DNA of 64,000 bases. It comes from JAENVU01 sp038250905. Its GTDB lineage: Bacteria; Actinomycetota; Acidimicrobiia; IMCC26256; JAENVU01. The notes beneath the pieces are model-generated. The model had not been told where the DNA came from and searched no databases. It saw only the letters and a list, made by a program, of their open reading frames with translations. This document shows positions 1 to 8,860 of this stretch, piece by piece. A program made the translations under genes and the position numbers. The stretch lies in NCBI GenBank assembly GCA_038250905.1, contig JBBSBV010000018.1, positions 1-64,000 of the forward strand. The letters are read 5' to 3'. Numbering within the stretch: position 1 is the stretch's first letter; each line of letters begins with the position of its first letter.

Positions 1-328
1 GCACATCAAGTCTTCGTTCAACAACACGATCATCACGATCTCGGACCAGCAGGGCAACACCCTCGCCTGGGCGTCGTCGGGCAACGTCGGGTTCAAGGGC
101 TCGCGCAAGAGCACGCCGTTCGCGGCGCAGCTCGCGGCCGAGACCGCAGCCCGTCGGGCCATGGAGCACGGTGTGCGTCGCGTCGACGTCGTCGTGACGG
201 GCCCCGGCTCCGGTCGTGAGACCGCCATCCGATCGATTCAGAACACCGGCATCGAGGTCCTCGGTATCAAGGACGTCACGCCGATTCCGCACAACGGTTG
301 CCGCCCTCCGAAGCGGCGGAGGGTCTAA
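1..328 (+). CDS. rpsK: 30S ribosomal protein S11 (5'-truncated by window)
   Basis: The reading frame is open from base 2 to a TAA at 326-328; the start lies upstream of the window. The peptide begins HIKSSFNNTIITISD and ends in the basic tail CRPPKRRRV, which is the classic S11 C-terminus. S11 sits on the platform of the small subunit and contacts the mRNA exit region. It is the first visible gene of the rpsK-rpsD-rpoA-rplQ operon; rpsD starts 3 bp after its stop. The visible 108 residues look intact. Confidence 0.97.
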   Translation, partial: HIKSSFNNTIITISDQQGNTLAWASSGNVGFKGSRKSTPFAAQLAAETAARRAMEHGVRRVDVVVTGPGSGRETAIRSIQNTGIEVLGIKDVTPIPHNGCRPPKRRRV

Positions 329-331
329 CTC

Positions 332-949
332 GTGGCAAGGTACACAGGTCCCGTTTGCCGACTCTGTCGGCGCGAGCGCATGAAGCTGTTCCTCAAGGGC
401 GCCAAGTGCGACACGATGAAGTGCCCGATCGAGCGTCGGCCCTACCCGCCGGGCATCCACGGTCGCGGTCGCATCCGTGAGAGCGAGTACATGCTCCAGC
501 TCCGCGAGAAGCAGAAGGCGCGTCGCATCTACGGCGTGCTCGAGAAGCAGTTCCGCAACCTCTACGCCGAAGCCGCCCGCCAGAAGGGCATCACCGGCGA
601 GAACCTGCTGCGGATGCTCGAGCAGCGCCTCGACAACGTGGTCTTCCGGGCCGGGTTCGCCTCGAGCCGCAACCAGTCGCGCCAGTGGGTCCGCCACGGC
701 CACGTGCTGGTCAACGGCAAGCGCGTCACGATCCCTTCGTACATGGTGCGCAAGGAAGACGTGATCGAGTTCAAGGCCAAGTCCCAGGACATGATCGTGT
801 TGCGGCACAACCTCGACACGATCGACCGGACCGTCCCGATGTGGCTCGAAGTCACCGAGGGCAAGGCCACGGTGCGCGATCTCCCGCTCCGGGAACAGAT
901 CGACATTCCGGTGCGCGAACAGCTCATCGTCGAGCTCTACTCCAAGTAA
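332..949 (+). CDS. rpsD: 30S ribosomal protein S4
   Basis: The 205-aa product has the full S4 length. S4 nucleates 30S assembly by binding the 5' domain of 16S rRNA and can also regulate its own operon. Four cysteines near the N-terminus (C9, C12, C26, C31) form the zinc-binding C+ version of S4, common in actinobacteria. The central part holds the S4 RNA-binding domain (LDNVVFRAGFASSRNQSRQ). It starts at GTG 332, three bases after rpsK, so the two are probably co-translated. Confidence 0.98.
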   Translation: MARYTGPVCRLCRRERMKLFLKGAKCDTMKCPIERRPYPPGIHGRGRIRESEYMLQLREKQKARRIYGVLEKQFRNLYAEAARQKGITGENLLRMLEQRLDNVVFRAGFASSRNQSRQWVRHGHVLVNGKRVTIPSYMVRKEDVIEFKAKSQDMIVLRHNLDTIDRTVPMWLEVTEGKATVRDLPLREQIDIPVREQLIVELYSK

Positions 950-993
950 CCCCCGACTTCGGGCGCTCGTACGCCCGATTGTGAGGAAGCGTC

Positions 994-1932
994 ATGCTCA
1001 TTATTCAGCGTCCCGAGATCGAGGCCGAAGAGGCTGAGGGGAACACGCAGCGGTTCATCATCTCGCCGCTCGAGCCCGGATTCGGTCACACCCTCGGCAA
1101 CAGCCTGCGGCGCACGCTGCTGTCGTCGATCCCCGGCGGTGCCGTCACCCAGGTGCGGTTCGACGATGCCCTCCACGAGTTCGACACGATCGCGGGCGTC
1201 AAGGAAGACGTCACCGATCTGATCCTGAACCTGAAGGACCTCGTCCTCCAGTGCCTGTCCGAGGAGCCGGTCACCCTGCGCCTCGACGTGCGCGGACCGG
1301 CCGACGTGACTGCCGCCGCGATCCAGGTCACCTCCGATGTCGAGATCCTCAACCCGGAACTCCACATCGCCACGCTCACCGAGAAGGGTCGCCTCGCGAT
1401 CGACATCACGGTCGAGCAGGGTCGGGGCTACGCCTCGGCCGAGAAGACCAAGCGGGCCGGCGCGCCGATCGGCGTCATCCCGGTGGACGCGATCTTCTCG
1501 CCCGTGCGGCGCGTGAGCTTCGACATCGAGCCCACCCGGGTCGAGCAGGCCACCAACTACGACAAGCTCGGGGTCGAGATCGAGACCGACGGCTCCATCT
1601 CGCCGCGGGACGCGTTGGCCTCGGCCGGTGCCACCCTGCGCAACCTGGTGGGCCTGGTCGCCGACATGTCCGAGGAGCAGGCCGGCCTGGAGCTGGGCGA
1701 GGTCTCGCCGACGCTTGCCACCTCGCCCGACCTCGAGCTCGCGATCGAAGAGCTCGACCTCTCGGAGCGCCCGCGCAACTGTCTCAAGCGGGCCCGCGTC
1801 GACACCATCGGCCAGCTCGTGCTGAAGACCGAGGACGACCTCCTCGCGATCACGAACTTCGGCCAGAAGTCGCTCGACGAAGTGATCGTGAAGCTCGACG
1901 AGCGCGGCCTCTCGCTGCGGATGAAGGACTGA
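994..1932 (+). CDS. rpoA: DNA-directed RNA polymerase subunit alpha
   Basis: A 312-aa alpha subunit. The N-terminal assembly domain carries the dimer motif HTLGNSLRRTLLSS (about residues 30-43). The C-terminal domain holds the helix-hairpin-helix SERPRNCLKRARVDTIGQL, in which R and N match the residues that contact UP-element DNA in E. coli (R265, N268). The usual acidic linker joins them. The start ATG at 994 follows a GGAAGC ribosome-binding site. It lies between rpsD (44 bp upstream) and rplQ (6 bp downstream), the standard actinobacterial order. Confidence 0.98.
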   Translation: MLIIQRPEIEAEEAEGNTQRFIISPLEPGFGHTLGNSLRRTLLSSIPGGAVTQVRFDDALHEFDTIAGVKEDVTDLILNLKDLVLQCLSEEPVTLRLDVRGPADVTAAAIQVTSDVEILNPELHIATLTEKGRLAIDITVEQGRGYASAEKTKRAGAPIGVIPVDAIFSPVRRVSFDIEPTRVEQATNYDKLGVEIETDGSISPRDALASAGATLRNLVGLVADMSEEQAGLELGEVSPTLATSPDLELAIEELDLSERPRNCLKRARVDTIGQLVLKTEDDLLAITNFGQKSLDEVIVKLDERGLSLRMKD

Positions 1933-1938
1933 TCACCG

Positions 1939-2289
1939 ATGCCTCGCCCCAAGAAGGGTCCGCGTCTCGGCGGTGACCCGCATCACCAGCGTCTGCTCAT
2001 GGCGAACCTCGCGATCGCGTTGTTCGAGCACGGTGGCATCACCACCACGGTCGCGCGCGCCAAGGCCCTCCGGCCCTACGCCGAGAAGCTCATCACCAAG
2101 GGCAAGAAGGGCGGCCTCCACCGTCAGCGTCAGGTCGTGGCCACGCTGCACGACCAGGCCATCGCCCACGAGCTGTTCGAGAACATCGCGCCGAAGTACC
2201 AGGATCGCAACGGTGGCTACACCCGCATCCTGAAGCTCGGCCCGCGCCCAGGGGACCAAGCCCCGATGGCGCGTATCGAACTCGTCTGA
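1939..2289 (+). CDS. rplQ: 50S ribosomal protein L17
   Basis: This 116-aa protein has the L17 opening PRPKKGPRLGGDPHHQRLL and the signature region ANLAIALFEHGGITTTVARAKALRPYAEKLIT. L17 lies close to the peptide exit tunnel. It begins 6 bp after rpoA and is the last ribosomal gene of this operon. It is at the short end of the family, without the C-terminal extension seen in some actinobacteria. Confidence 0.98.
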   Translation: MPRPKKGPRLGGDPHHQRLLMANLAIALFEHGGITTTVARAKALRPYAEKLITKGKKGGLHRQRQVVATLHDQAIAHELFENIAPKYQDRNGGYTRILKLGPRPGDQAPMARIELV

Positions 2290-2330
2290 GTCGACTCGTT
2301 TGAGTTTCGGGCCGGCGCCGGCATGACGCG

Positions 2331-3152
2331 ATGACGCTCTTCGATGCGTCAAGCGCGGCTGCCGAGCCTGCGACCGTTCACGACGCACCCGATGTCCAGG
2401 AGTCGGCCACGTGCCGGCTCCTCGTCGCGTACGACGGCACCGATTTCCACGGGTTCGCGGCCCAGCGCGATCAACGCACAGTGGCCGGTGAGCTGCACGC
2501 GGCGCTGACCAAGGTCCTGCGCACCGACGCGGTGGAGCTGGCGTGCGCGGGCCGGACCGATGCCGGTGTGCACGCGTGGGGCCAGGTGGTGTCGTTCGCG
2601 GCGCCACCCGGCACCGACCTCGACCGCTTGCGGACGAGTCTCAACGGCATGCTCGGGCCCGAGATCGTCGTGCGCGCCGCCCGGTTGGTCGCGGCCGGCT
2701 TCGACGCCCGGCACTCGGCGCGGTGGCGGTCGTACCGGTACACGATCGTGAACCGCCCCGACCCCGACCCGTTCCGGGCGCGGTACGCATGGCACGTGCC
2801 CACCCCGCTCGACCTTCCGGCGCTCCGCCTCGGCGCCGACCCGTTCGTGGGCGAACACGACTTCTCGTCGTTCTGTCGCAAGGGTCCCGCCGGCTCCACG
2901 ACCATGCGGCGGGTCACCCATTCGAGTTGGCACGACCTCGGTGACGGCATCCTCCGCTACGACATCCGGGCCAACGCGTTCTGCTGGCAGATGGTGCGGT
3001 CGGTGGTGGGCACCCTGGTCGAGGTGGGCGCAGGCAAGAAGCGGCCCGGCGACATCCTCGCCATCATGCGCGCCGGCGACCGGGCGGCCGCGGGCGCGGT
3101 GGCACCCGCGCACGGTCTGGTGTTGTGGGAAGTGGGCTACCCCGACGCGTGA
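2331..3152 (+). CDS. truA: tRNA pseudouridine(38-40) synthase
   Basis: TruA makes pseudouridine at positions 38-40 of the tRNA anticodon arm. The catalytic aspartate is D77 in the motif AGRTDAGVHAWGQVV, and the C-terminal block FCWQMVRSVVGTLVEVG is conserved. The 273-aa length is normal; the first 25 or so residues (to about ESATCRL) are a non-conserved lead, so a start further downstream cannot be excluded, though no better ATG or GTG is close by. It follows rplQ by 41 bp, as in many actinobacteria, and is probably part of the same transcript. Confidence 0.95.
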   Translation: MTLFDASSAAAEPATVHDAPDVQESATCRLLVAYDGTDFHGFAAQRDQRTVAGELHAALTKVLRTDAVELACAGRTDAGVHAWGQVVSFAAPPGTDLDRLRTSLNGMLGPEIVVRAARLVAAGFDARHSARWRSYRYTIVNRPDPDPFRARYAWHVPTPLDLPALRLGADPFVGEHDFSSFCRKGPAGSTTMRRVTHSSWHDLGDGILRYDIRANAFCWQMVRSVVGTLVEVGAGKKRPGDILAIMRAGDRAAAGAVAPAHGLVLWEVGYPDA

Positions 3153-3174
3153 CCCCGTGGGGTGTGAGGCCGCG

Positions 3175-3711
3175 TCAGGCCGCGCTGGTGACCACGAGCG
3201 TGAAGAGCTTGCCGGTCCCGGTGCCGGTGGCCGCGACCCGGTAGCCGTTCCCGGACGCGCTCAGGTTCTCGACGGTCGCGCTGCCGCTCCCGAACGAGGC
3301 ACTGTTGGAGACGGTGAACCCGGCATCCTCGAGTTGGGACTTGTAGTCGGCCGCCGCGGCCTGGGGTGACTTCGAGCCGAGGTCGTAGCCGATCGTGAAG
3401 AACTGCTTGCCGCCCTGGCTGCCACCGGCCGACGTCTTGAGCTTGAGGCCCTTGGGTAACGGCACCGCACCCGGGAACCCGTCGGGCACCTTCGTACCGC
3501 CGAACGTGGCCTGCGCGCCGTTCTCACCTTCGATGGTGACCGACTTCCCGTCCTTGTTCACCGTGACCTTGCCGTCCTTGGTCTCGACCACCTTGGCGCC
3601 GCTACTCCCGCAGGCGACGAGGCCGATCGCGCCGAACGCGACGAACGCGCCGACGAGTGCTCGGCGCGATGCCTGCACCCCCGGTACGCGGATCCCCGGT
3701 ACCCGATTCAT
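3175..3711 (-). CDS. Putative lipoprotein of unknown function
   Basis: A 178-aa exported protein. The N-terminus has a basic stretch, a hydrophobic segment and a lipobox LVAC with the lipidated cysteine at C34, so it should be anchored to the outer face of the membrane. The mature part is rich in G, K, S and T and contains KDGKVTVNKDGKSVTIEGENG, a beta-rich pattern, followed by a region resembling small secreted domains of the PepSY/DUF4352 type; I do not recognise the family. It is convergent with truA (22 bp apart) and lies 21 bp downstream of the phosphodiesterase gene, so the two may share a transcript. Confidence 0.75.
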   Translation of the reverse strand: MNRVPGIRVPGVQASRRALVGAFVAFGAIGLVACGSSGAKVVETKDGKVTVNKDGKSVTIEGENGAQATFGGTKVPDGFPGAVPLPKGLKLKTSAGGSQGGKQFFTIGYDLGSKSPQAAAADYKSQLEDAGFTVSNSASFGSGSATVENLSASGNGYRVAATGTGTGKLFTLVVTSAA

Positions 3712-3732
3712 CGTGTGGTCTCCTCGTCGCGG

Positions 3733-5247
3733 TCAGTCGACGCCAAGGTAGAGGAAGCCGTAGGCCTCGTCCCGGAACGTCAGGCCGCTGGCCTTGAGCG
3801 GTACGTCCCAGTCGCCCTGTACCGCGGGGTCGTTCTCCTCCATGCCGTGGTCGGCCACGAGGACGAAGGCGGTGTCGTCGAATGCCCCGGCGCGCTCGAC
3901 CGCGGCGATGACCTCGCCGATACGCGCGTCGGAGTCGCGGATCGACGCGGCTGCGATCTCGGAGTGGGGGCCGCCCTCGTGCATCGCGGAGTCGGTGAGG
4001 GTGAAGTTGACCCACATGAACTTCGGGAGCGGGTACGAGGTGTCGCGGTAGTTGCCGCTCAGGATCCCGACGGCCTGCTCCACACACATGTGATCGATGA
4101 TCGTGGACCACGAGTAGTCCTTCGACGGTCGCACGAACCGTTCGGTGGAGTGCGGCAGCCCGATGGGGTCGTTCGGGATCGGCGGGACCTCGCCGCGGCG
4201 GAAGAAGTCGAACGTGGAGTAGTTCGCGTCGACGTCGCACGGTTCGTTACAGGAGGCGGTGAACGCGTCGGCCCACGTGCGGTGGACCGCGGTGTGGATC
4301 GATTCGGTGCCGGGCACCAGCGTCTCCATCGCCTGGGGCCAGGTGGCGCTCGAGTTGGTGATGATCTGCTTGCCCTGGGCGCGGTCGTACCAGGCGTTGT
4401 TGAGGATGCCGTGATGGCCGGGGTGGCGACCGGTGATGATCGACGTGTGGTTGGCCAGCGTGATCGTCGGGAGGCTGGCCATCGCACCGTGTCGGTACGC
4501 GGTGCCCATGGCGATGAGCCGCGCGACGTTGGGCGCCTCGCCGCGCGCGGCCATGTCGTAGAGGACGTTCGGGTTGGTGCCGTCGAAGAGGAAGCCGATC
4601 ACGTGCTTCGGTCGTCCGCCTTCGATGTCGAGTACGTCGTAGCGGACCTCGCCGTCCTGGCCCCGGAGGTAGGTGCCGTCGTCGTGCGGTGCGGCGCCGA
4701 GCAGGTGCAGGATCGTCGGCGCAACATCGACGAGCCGTCCGCTGCGCGTCACCAGTCCGTCGTTGCGCACTCCCTTGCCCGCGATCACGAACGGCGCCCG
4801 GGCCTGCACGATGCCCAATGACCCGTGCTCACCGCGGTGGCCGCCCTGGTCCTCCCAGTTGTGGGACGCGGAGTGGATGACGCAGAGGTCGGGCGCGGCC
4901 GGGTGGTCGAAGAGCTGGGCGATGGTGTCGTACGCGTACGGGTAGGCGTTGTCCGATCGGTGCGGGTACGCATTGGCCCGCTCGTCGTCGAGCGGGGCGA
5001 ACTTCTCGGTCGACTGGTCGGCCAGCGGGTCGGTGCCGTCGGTCCCGACGCGTTCGTATTCGCCGGCCTCGGTGCGGCGGAACGAGACGCCACCGTCGGC
5101 GGTGCGCGCCTCGTAGTGGTCGCCGTGGCTCATGAGGACCATGTCCACGATCGGCTCGAGGGACGAGTCGAGGAGGATGTCGAGCGCGTGCTCGGCGTCG
5201 GCCTCGTGCTCGGGTGCGATCTGGTGGGTGGCGGTGGTGGGAGTCAC
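3733..5247 (-). CDS. Alkaline-phosphatase-superfamily phosphodiesterase, apparently circularly permuted
   Basis: A 504-aa metal-dependent phosphoesterase of the NPP/alkaline phosphatase fold. The second half has the usual first-half elements: metal ligand D222 (GFLFDG), the nucleophile region PTITLANHTSIITGRHPG (T263), D419 and H423 (TDSAMHEG), and D466-H467 (VADHGME). The elements that normally come last, the GGHRGEHGS histidines (H137, H141) and the VDVAPTILHLLG segment, sit near the N-terminus instead, and only about 35 residues follow the ADHGM motif. No signal peptide is evident. The start is GTG 5247. Substrate unknown; nucleotide or phospho- or sulfo-ester hydrolysis is possible. Confidence 0.8.
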   Translation of the reverse strand: MTPTTATHQIAPEHEADAEHALDILLDSSLEPIVDMVLMSHGDHYEARTADGGVSFRRTEAGEYERVGTDGTDPLADQSTEKFAPLDDERANAYPHRSDNAYPYAYDTIAQLFDHPAAPDLCVIHSASHNWEDQGGHRGEHGSLGIVQARAPFVIAGKGVRNDGLVTRSGRLVDVAPTILHLLGAAPHDDGTYLRGQDGEVRYDVLDIEGGRPKHVIGFLFDGTNPNVLYDMAARGEAPNVARLIAMGTAYRHGAMASLPTITLANHTSIITGRHPGHHGILNNAWYDRAQGKQIITNSSATWPQAMETLVPGTESIHTAVHRTWADAFTASCNEPCDVDANYSTFDFFRRGEVPPIPNDPIGLPHSTERFVRPSKDYSWSTIIDHMCVEQAVGILSGNYRDTSYPLPKFMWVNFTLTDSAMHEGGPHSEIAAASIRDSDARIGEVIAAVERAGAFDDTAFVLVADHGMEENDPAVQGDWDVPLKASGLTFRDEAYGFLYLGVD

Positions 5248-5319
5248 CGTTGCAGCGTACCGATCTGCGCTCGGCTGCCGACCGGCAACCGCAAACTGTC
5301 GACGGGCCTGCGCGGCGCG

Positions 5320-6381
5320 TCAGGGCAGCTTGGCCAGGGCGCGTTCGGAGCGCTTGCCGATGCGGCGTCCGACGCGACCCACCAGCCGGGCCGCAGCGAC
5401 CTCGAGCGCGTACTTCCGGTGTTGGAACGCTGAGCCCGCCCAACGGTGGTCGGGCTCGTAGCCGAGTTCGATCAGGAGGTCACCGGCCACGGCATCCACG
5501 AGCAGTCGGTCCGCGGTGCTCCATTCGTTGCGCCACCCGCCGACGGTCCCGCGCCCGAAGAACCCCGAGGGCTCGACCCGCTCCGCCCCGACGTTCGTGG
5601 CGCCACCGGTCGCACCGCCATCCGTCCCGCCACCCGGCCCCCCACCCATTGCGCCACCGACTGCGATGGGGCTCTTGGCCGCGCCCGATGCCATGCGGTC
5701 GAGGGAGTAATCGGCGAGGAGTTCCCGGCACCGGTCGGCGGGGACGGTCTGTCCGCAGAGCGCGAACGCCTGCTGGAGTGGTTCGACCTCGCCGGCGTGG
5801 AGTTGTTCGTACCGCACCTCCAGGTACCGGCCCGACGTGGCGGCCCCGCGTGCCGCGGTGACGTTGGTCTTCCACGCGGTGGCCGCACCCTTCAGCGTGC
5901 GCGGGGCCCAGTAGCTGCCCCACCCGGCCGATGCGGCCTGCAGCGACGCCATCACGTCCCGCCCGTCGCGGATCAGGTGGATGAACGCGGCGTCGGGCAG
6001 GAAATCGGAGATGAGATCGGTGTGCCGGCTGTGCGAGGGGCTCTTCTCGACGATCACGGAGGCGCCGGGCTTGAGCGCGCGGATGGCGTCGAGGACCTGG
6101 TCGATGCAGCCGCGCAGCATGGCGTTGAACTGCTGGTCGTCGAGGACCGCCGGGAGGCCCTTGTTGCGCCGGGCGCGCTGCTGGTCGTCGGTTCGGGCCA
6201 GCTCCCGGTCCCACCACGACTGCAGCGGGCTGACCAGGGTGGAGAAGAGGTCGGTTTCCTGGGGAGTGACGATCTCGGGGTGCGCACCGAGCAGCGATTG
6301 GAGCCAGGTCGTCCCGCTCCGGGGCGCGCCGACGAGGAAGACGACGGTCGGTGGCGGCGGGGAGCGGGGGTCGAGCGCCAT
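5320..6381 (-). CDS. PAPS-dependent sulfotransferase family protein
   Basis: A 353-aa sulfotransferase. The 5'-phosphosulfate loop GAPRSGTTWLQSLL (residues 18-31) binds PAPS and HLIRDGRDVMASL (135-147) is the 3'-phosphate motif; EKSPSH (112-117) is also typical. The enzyme would transfer sulfate to a hydroxyl of an unknown small molecule or glycan. ATG 6381 was chosen because the glycine loop then lies about 17 residues from the N-terminus, as in the family; the frame stays open upstream but overlaps rplM on the other strand. A Gly-rich low-complexity insert occupies residues 241-263. It is divergent from rplM. Confidence 0.88.
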   Translation of the reverse strand: MALDPRSPPPPTVVFLVGAPRSGTTWLQSLLGAHPEIVTPQETDLFSTLVSPLQSWWDRELARTDDQQRARRNKGLPAVLDDQQFNAMLRGCIDQVLDAIRALKPGASVIVEKSPSHSRHTDLISDFLPDAAFIHLIRDGRDVMASLQAASAGWGSYWAPRTLKGAATAWKTNVTAARGAATSGRYLEVRYEQLHAGEVEPLQQAFALCGQTVPADRCRELLADYSLDRMASGAAKSPIAVGGAMGGGPGGGTDGGATGGATNVGAERVEPSGFFGRGTVGGWRNEWSTADRLLVDAVAGDLLIELGYEPDHRWAGSAFQHRKYALEVAAARLVGRVGRRIGKRSERALAKLP

Positions 6382-6492
6382 GGCGGGATCCGGCCGGGGT
6401 CGGGTAACAGGGCCCGGGAAGACTACCGGGGCGCCCCGGAGCGCCCGTCCGGGCCCGACCCCGGGCCGGCGGGCGACGATCGGATGCCACGC

Positions 6493-6522
6493 TTGGCCAG
6501 ATCTCGGTGTCGCGGCTATCCT
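6493..6522 (+). promoter_or_regulatory. Candidate promoter for rplM-rpsI
   Basis: TTGGCC (6493-6498) and TATCCT (6517-6522) are separated by 18 bp, a plausible sigma-70-type pair in the 216-bp gap between the divergent sulfotransferase gene and rplM. It lies about 75 bp upstream of the rplM start. This is pattern recognition only. Confidence 0.3.
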
Positions 6523-6597
6523 CACGCCCCTTGTGCACGGCCTGGTCGGGTCGCGCGCGCCCGGACATCTCCGGGTGACATCGAAGAGAGTGGATCT

Positions 6598-7047
6598 GTG
6601 CGCACCTTCCATCCCAAAGAGTCGGATATTCACCACGCCTGGCACGTCATCGATGCCGAGGGCATCAGGCTCGGTCGCCTGGCGACCGAGATCGCGCCGC
6701 TGCTGCGCGGCAAGCACAAGCCGACGTTCGCACCCAACGTCGACGGTGGCGACCACGTGATCGTGGTGAACGCGTCGAAGATCGACATCTCGCTGCGCAA
6801 GTCCGAGGACAAGCTGTACTACCGCCACTCGGGGTACCCGGGCGGTATCCGTTCCGAGTCCCTCGGCCAGTTGCTCGGCCGCAACCCCGAGCGGGTCATC
6901 AAGCTCGCGGTTCGGGGCATGCTCCCCAAGACCCGCCTCGGCCGGTCGCAGTTGAAGAACCTGCGGGTCTACTCCGGACCCACCCACCCGCACGCGGCGC
7001 AGATGCCGCAGACCCGCGTCATCACGACGTCGAGGGAAGCATCATGA
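6598..7047 (+). CDS. rplM: 50S ribosomal protein L13
   Basis: A 149-aa L13, an early-assembling large-subunit protein. The signature is VRGMLPKTRLGRSQLKNLRVYSG; the opening TFHPKESDIHHAWHVIDAEG is typical of actinobacteria. GTG at 6598 is the start, preceded by GAAGAGAG at a suitable distance; a much longer open frame upstream overlaps the sulfotransferase gene on the other strand and has no L13 similarity. It overlaps rpsI by 4 bp. Confidence 0.97.
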   Translation: MRTFHPKESDIHHAWHVIDAEGIRLGRLATEIAPLLRGKHKPTFAPNVDGGDHVIVVNASKIDISLRKSEDKLYYRHSGYPGGIRSESLGQLLGRNPERVIKLAVRGMLPKTRLGRSQLKNLRVYSGPTHPHAAQMPQTRVITTSREAS

Positions 7048-7436
7048 CCAAGCCTCTCATCCAGACCACCGGTCGGCGCAAGGAGGCGGTCGCACGCGTG
7101 CGGCTGCGGCCCGGCACCGGCAAGATCGTGGTCAACGGTCGTGACATCGAGGCCTACTTCCACATCGCCACCCACCGCACCGCCTCCACCGAGAGCCTGC
7201 GGATCACCCAGACCGCCGACGTGTACGACGTCGACGCCACCATCCGGGGCGGCGGCATCGCCGGCCAGGCCGGTGCACTCGGTCTCGGCATCGCCCGCGC
7301 GCTGATCGCGCTCGACCCCGAAGCCCGCCCGGCGCTGAAGAAGGCCGGTCTCCTCACCCGCGACGCGCGTGAGAAGGAGCGGCGCAAGTACGGCCTCAAG
7401 AAGGCCCGCAAGGCGCCCCAGTACTCCAAGCGGTAA
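7044..7436 (+). CDS. rpsI: 30S ribosomal protein S9
   Basis: A 130-aa S9 whose conserved C-terminal tail RRKYGLKKARKAPQYSKR reaches into the P site and contacts the anticodon stem of the bound tRNA. The central GGGIAGQAGALGLGIARAL motif is standard. The ATGA overlap with rplM shows translational coupling. glmM follows 24 bp later, a common gene order in Actinomycetota. Confidence 0.98.
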   Translation: MTKPLIQTTGRRKEAVARVRLRPGTGKIVVNGRDIEAYFHIATHRTASTESLRITQTADVYDVDATIRGGGIAGQAGALGLGIARALIALDPEARPALKKAGLLTRDAREKERRKYGLKKARKAPQYSKR

Positions 7437-7460
7437 TCGGCCGGTCGGCGGGCGCGCGCC

Positions 7461-8810
7461 ATGGCGCCGCGTTTCGGTACTGACGGCATCCGCGGGGTCG
7501 CGGGGACCGAAATCACTGCCCATCTGTCCTTCTGCCTCGGCGCGGCCGCAGTGCGGGCGCTGGGTGCGGACGCGCCGTTCCTGATCGCCCGGGACACCCG
7601 TGAGTCGGGCCCGATGTTGGAAGCGGCCCTCGTCGCCGGCATCGTCGGCGCCGGTGGCACTGCTCGCCTCCTCGGCGTCCTGCCCACCCCCGGCCTGGCC
7701 TCGCGGTGCGCCGCGTCCGACTCGCCGGGGGTGATGATCTCCGCGAGCCACAACCGCTTCTCGGACAACGGGCTCAAACTCTTCGAACGCGGTGGCCGGA
7801 AGCTGCGTGACGAGACCGAGGCGGCGGTGGAGGCTGCGCTCGTCGAGTTGTTCGCGCGGCCGGAGGCCGCGCCCGGGTCCGACAGCGCCGGCGTACCCGC
7901 GGCAGTAGCGGTACCCGACGCCGCCGACGAGTACGTGGCGCACCTGATCGCCGCGGCCGGTGAGGGCACGCCCTTTGCCGGGCTCCGCGTGGTGCTCGAT
8001 TGCGCGAACGGCGCCGCTGCGGTGGTTGCCCCGGCTGCGTTCGCCGCGCTCGGTGCGTCGGTCGAGGTGATCCACGCCGACCCCGACGGCAGGAACATCA
8101 ACGCGGGGTGCGGCTCCACGTATCCCGAGGTGGTGGCGGCCGCCGTCGTCGCCGGGAGTGCCGACCTCGGGTTCGCCTTCGACGGTGACGCCGACCGGGT
8201 CGTCGCGGTCGACGCGGCCGGTGCCATCGTCGACGGCGACCACATCCTGGCGATCCTCGCCCTCGACCTCGACGCGCGCGGCCGGCTGCGGAACCGGGCG
8301 ATCGCCACGACGGTCATGGCGAATCTCGGACTGACTCGCGCGCTCGAACCGCACGGCATCACGGTGGTGACCACTCCGGTCGGCGACCGCCATGTGATCG
8401 CGGCGATGGAGGAGCACGATCTCGTGCTCGGCGGTGAGCAGTCGGGCCACATCATCGATTCGGAGTTCGCGGCCACGGGCGATGGTCCGCTCACCGCCAT
8501 CCTGATCCTGGGGGCCATGACCCGCGCCGACGCGCCGCTGGCCGCACTGGCGGCGGTGGTCACGAAGTACCCGCAGGTCCTGCGCAACGTGACGGTCTCC
8601 GACCGCGCCGGTCTCGACGCGGCCGCGGGCTTCTGGGCCGCGGTGACCGGGGCCGAAGCCGAACTCGGATCCGAGGGCCGGGTGCTCGTGCGTCCGAGCG
8701 GTACCGAACCCGTGGTCCGCGTGATGGTGGAAGCGGCCGATGCCGCCACCGCCGAACGGATCGCCGTCACGCTGTCCACCGCGCTCGTCGCCGCGCTCGG
8801 AAAGGGATAA
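7461..8810 (+). CDS. glmM: Phosphoglucosamine mutase
   Basis: GlmM interconverts glucosamine-6-phosphate and glucosamine-1-phosphate for UDP-GlcNAc and peptidoglycan synthesis. The 449-aa protein has FGTDGIRGVAG at the N-terminus, the phosphoserine loop MISASHNRFSDNGLKLF (S96 is the phosphorylated serine), the metal loop FDGDADRV, the sugar loop GGEQSGH and the phosphate-binding loop RPSGTEPVVRVMVE near the C-terminus. It is followed 50 bp later by the GlmS-like gene that would make its substrate. Confidence 0.97.
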   Translation: MAPRFGTDGIRGVAGTEITAHLSFCLGAAAVRALGADAPFLIARDTRESGPMLEAALVAGIVGAGGTARLLGVLPTPGLASRCAASDSPGVMISASHNRFSDNGLKLFERGGRKLRDETEAAVEAALVELFARPEAAPGSDSAGVPAAVAVPDAADEYVAHLIAAAGEGTPFAGLRVVLDCANGAAAVVAPAAFAALGASVEVIHADPDGRNINAGCGSTYPEVVAAAVVAGSADLGFAFDGDADRVVAVDAAGAIVDGDHILAILALDLDARGRLRNRAIATTVMANLGLTRALEPHGITVVTTPVGDRHVIAAMEEHDLVLGGEQSGHIIDSEFAATGDGPLTAILILGAMTRADAPLAALAAVVTKYPQVLRNVTVSDRAGLDAAAGFWAAVTGAEAELGSEGRVLVRPSGTEPVVRVMVEAADAATAERIAVTLSTALVAALGKG

Positions 8811-8860
8811 ACCGGACTCCGGCCGGTCCCGTACCGCAGGCCGGTAGGCTTCTCGGCCTC

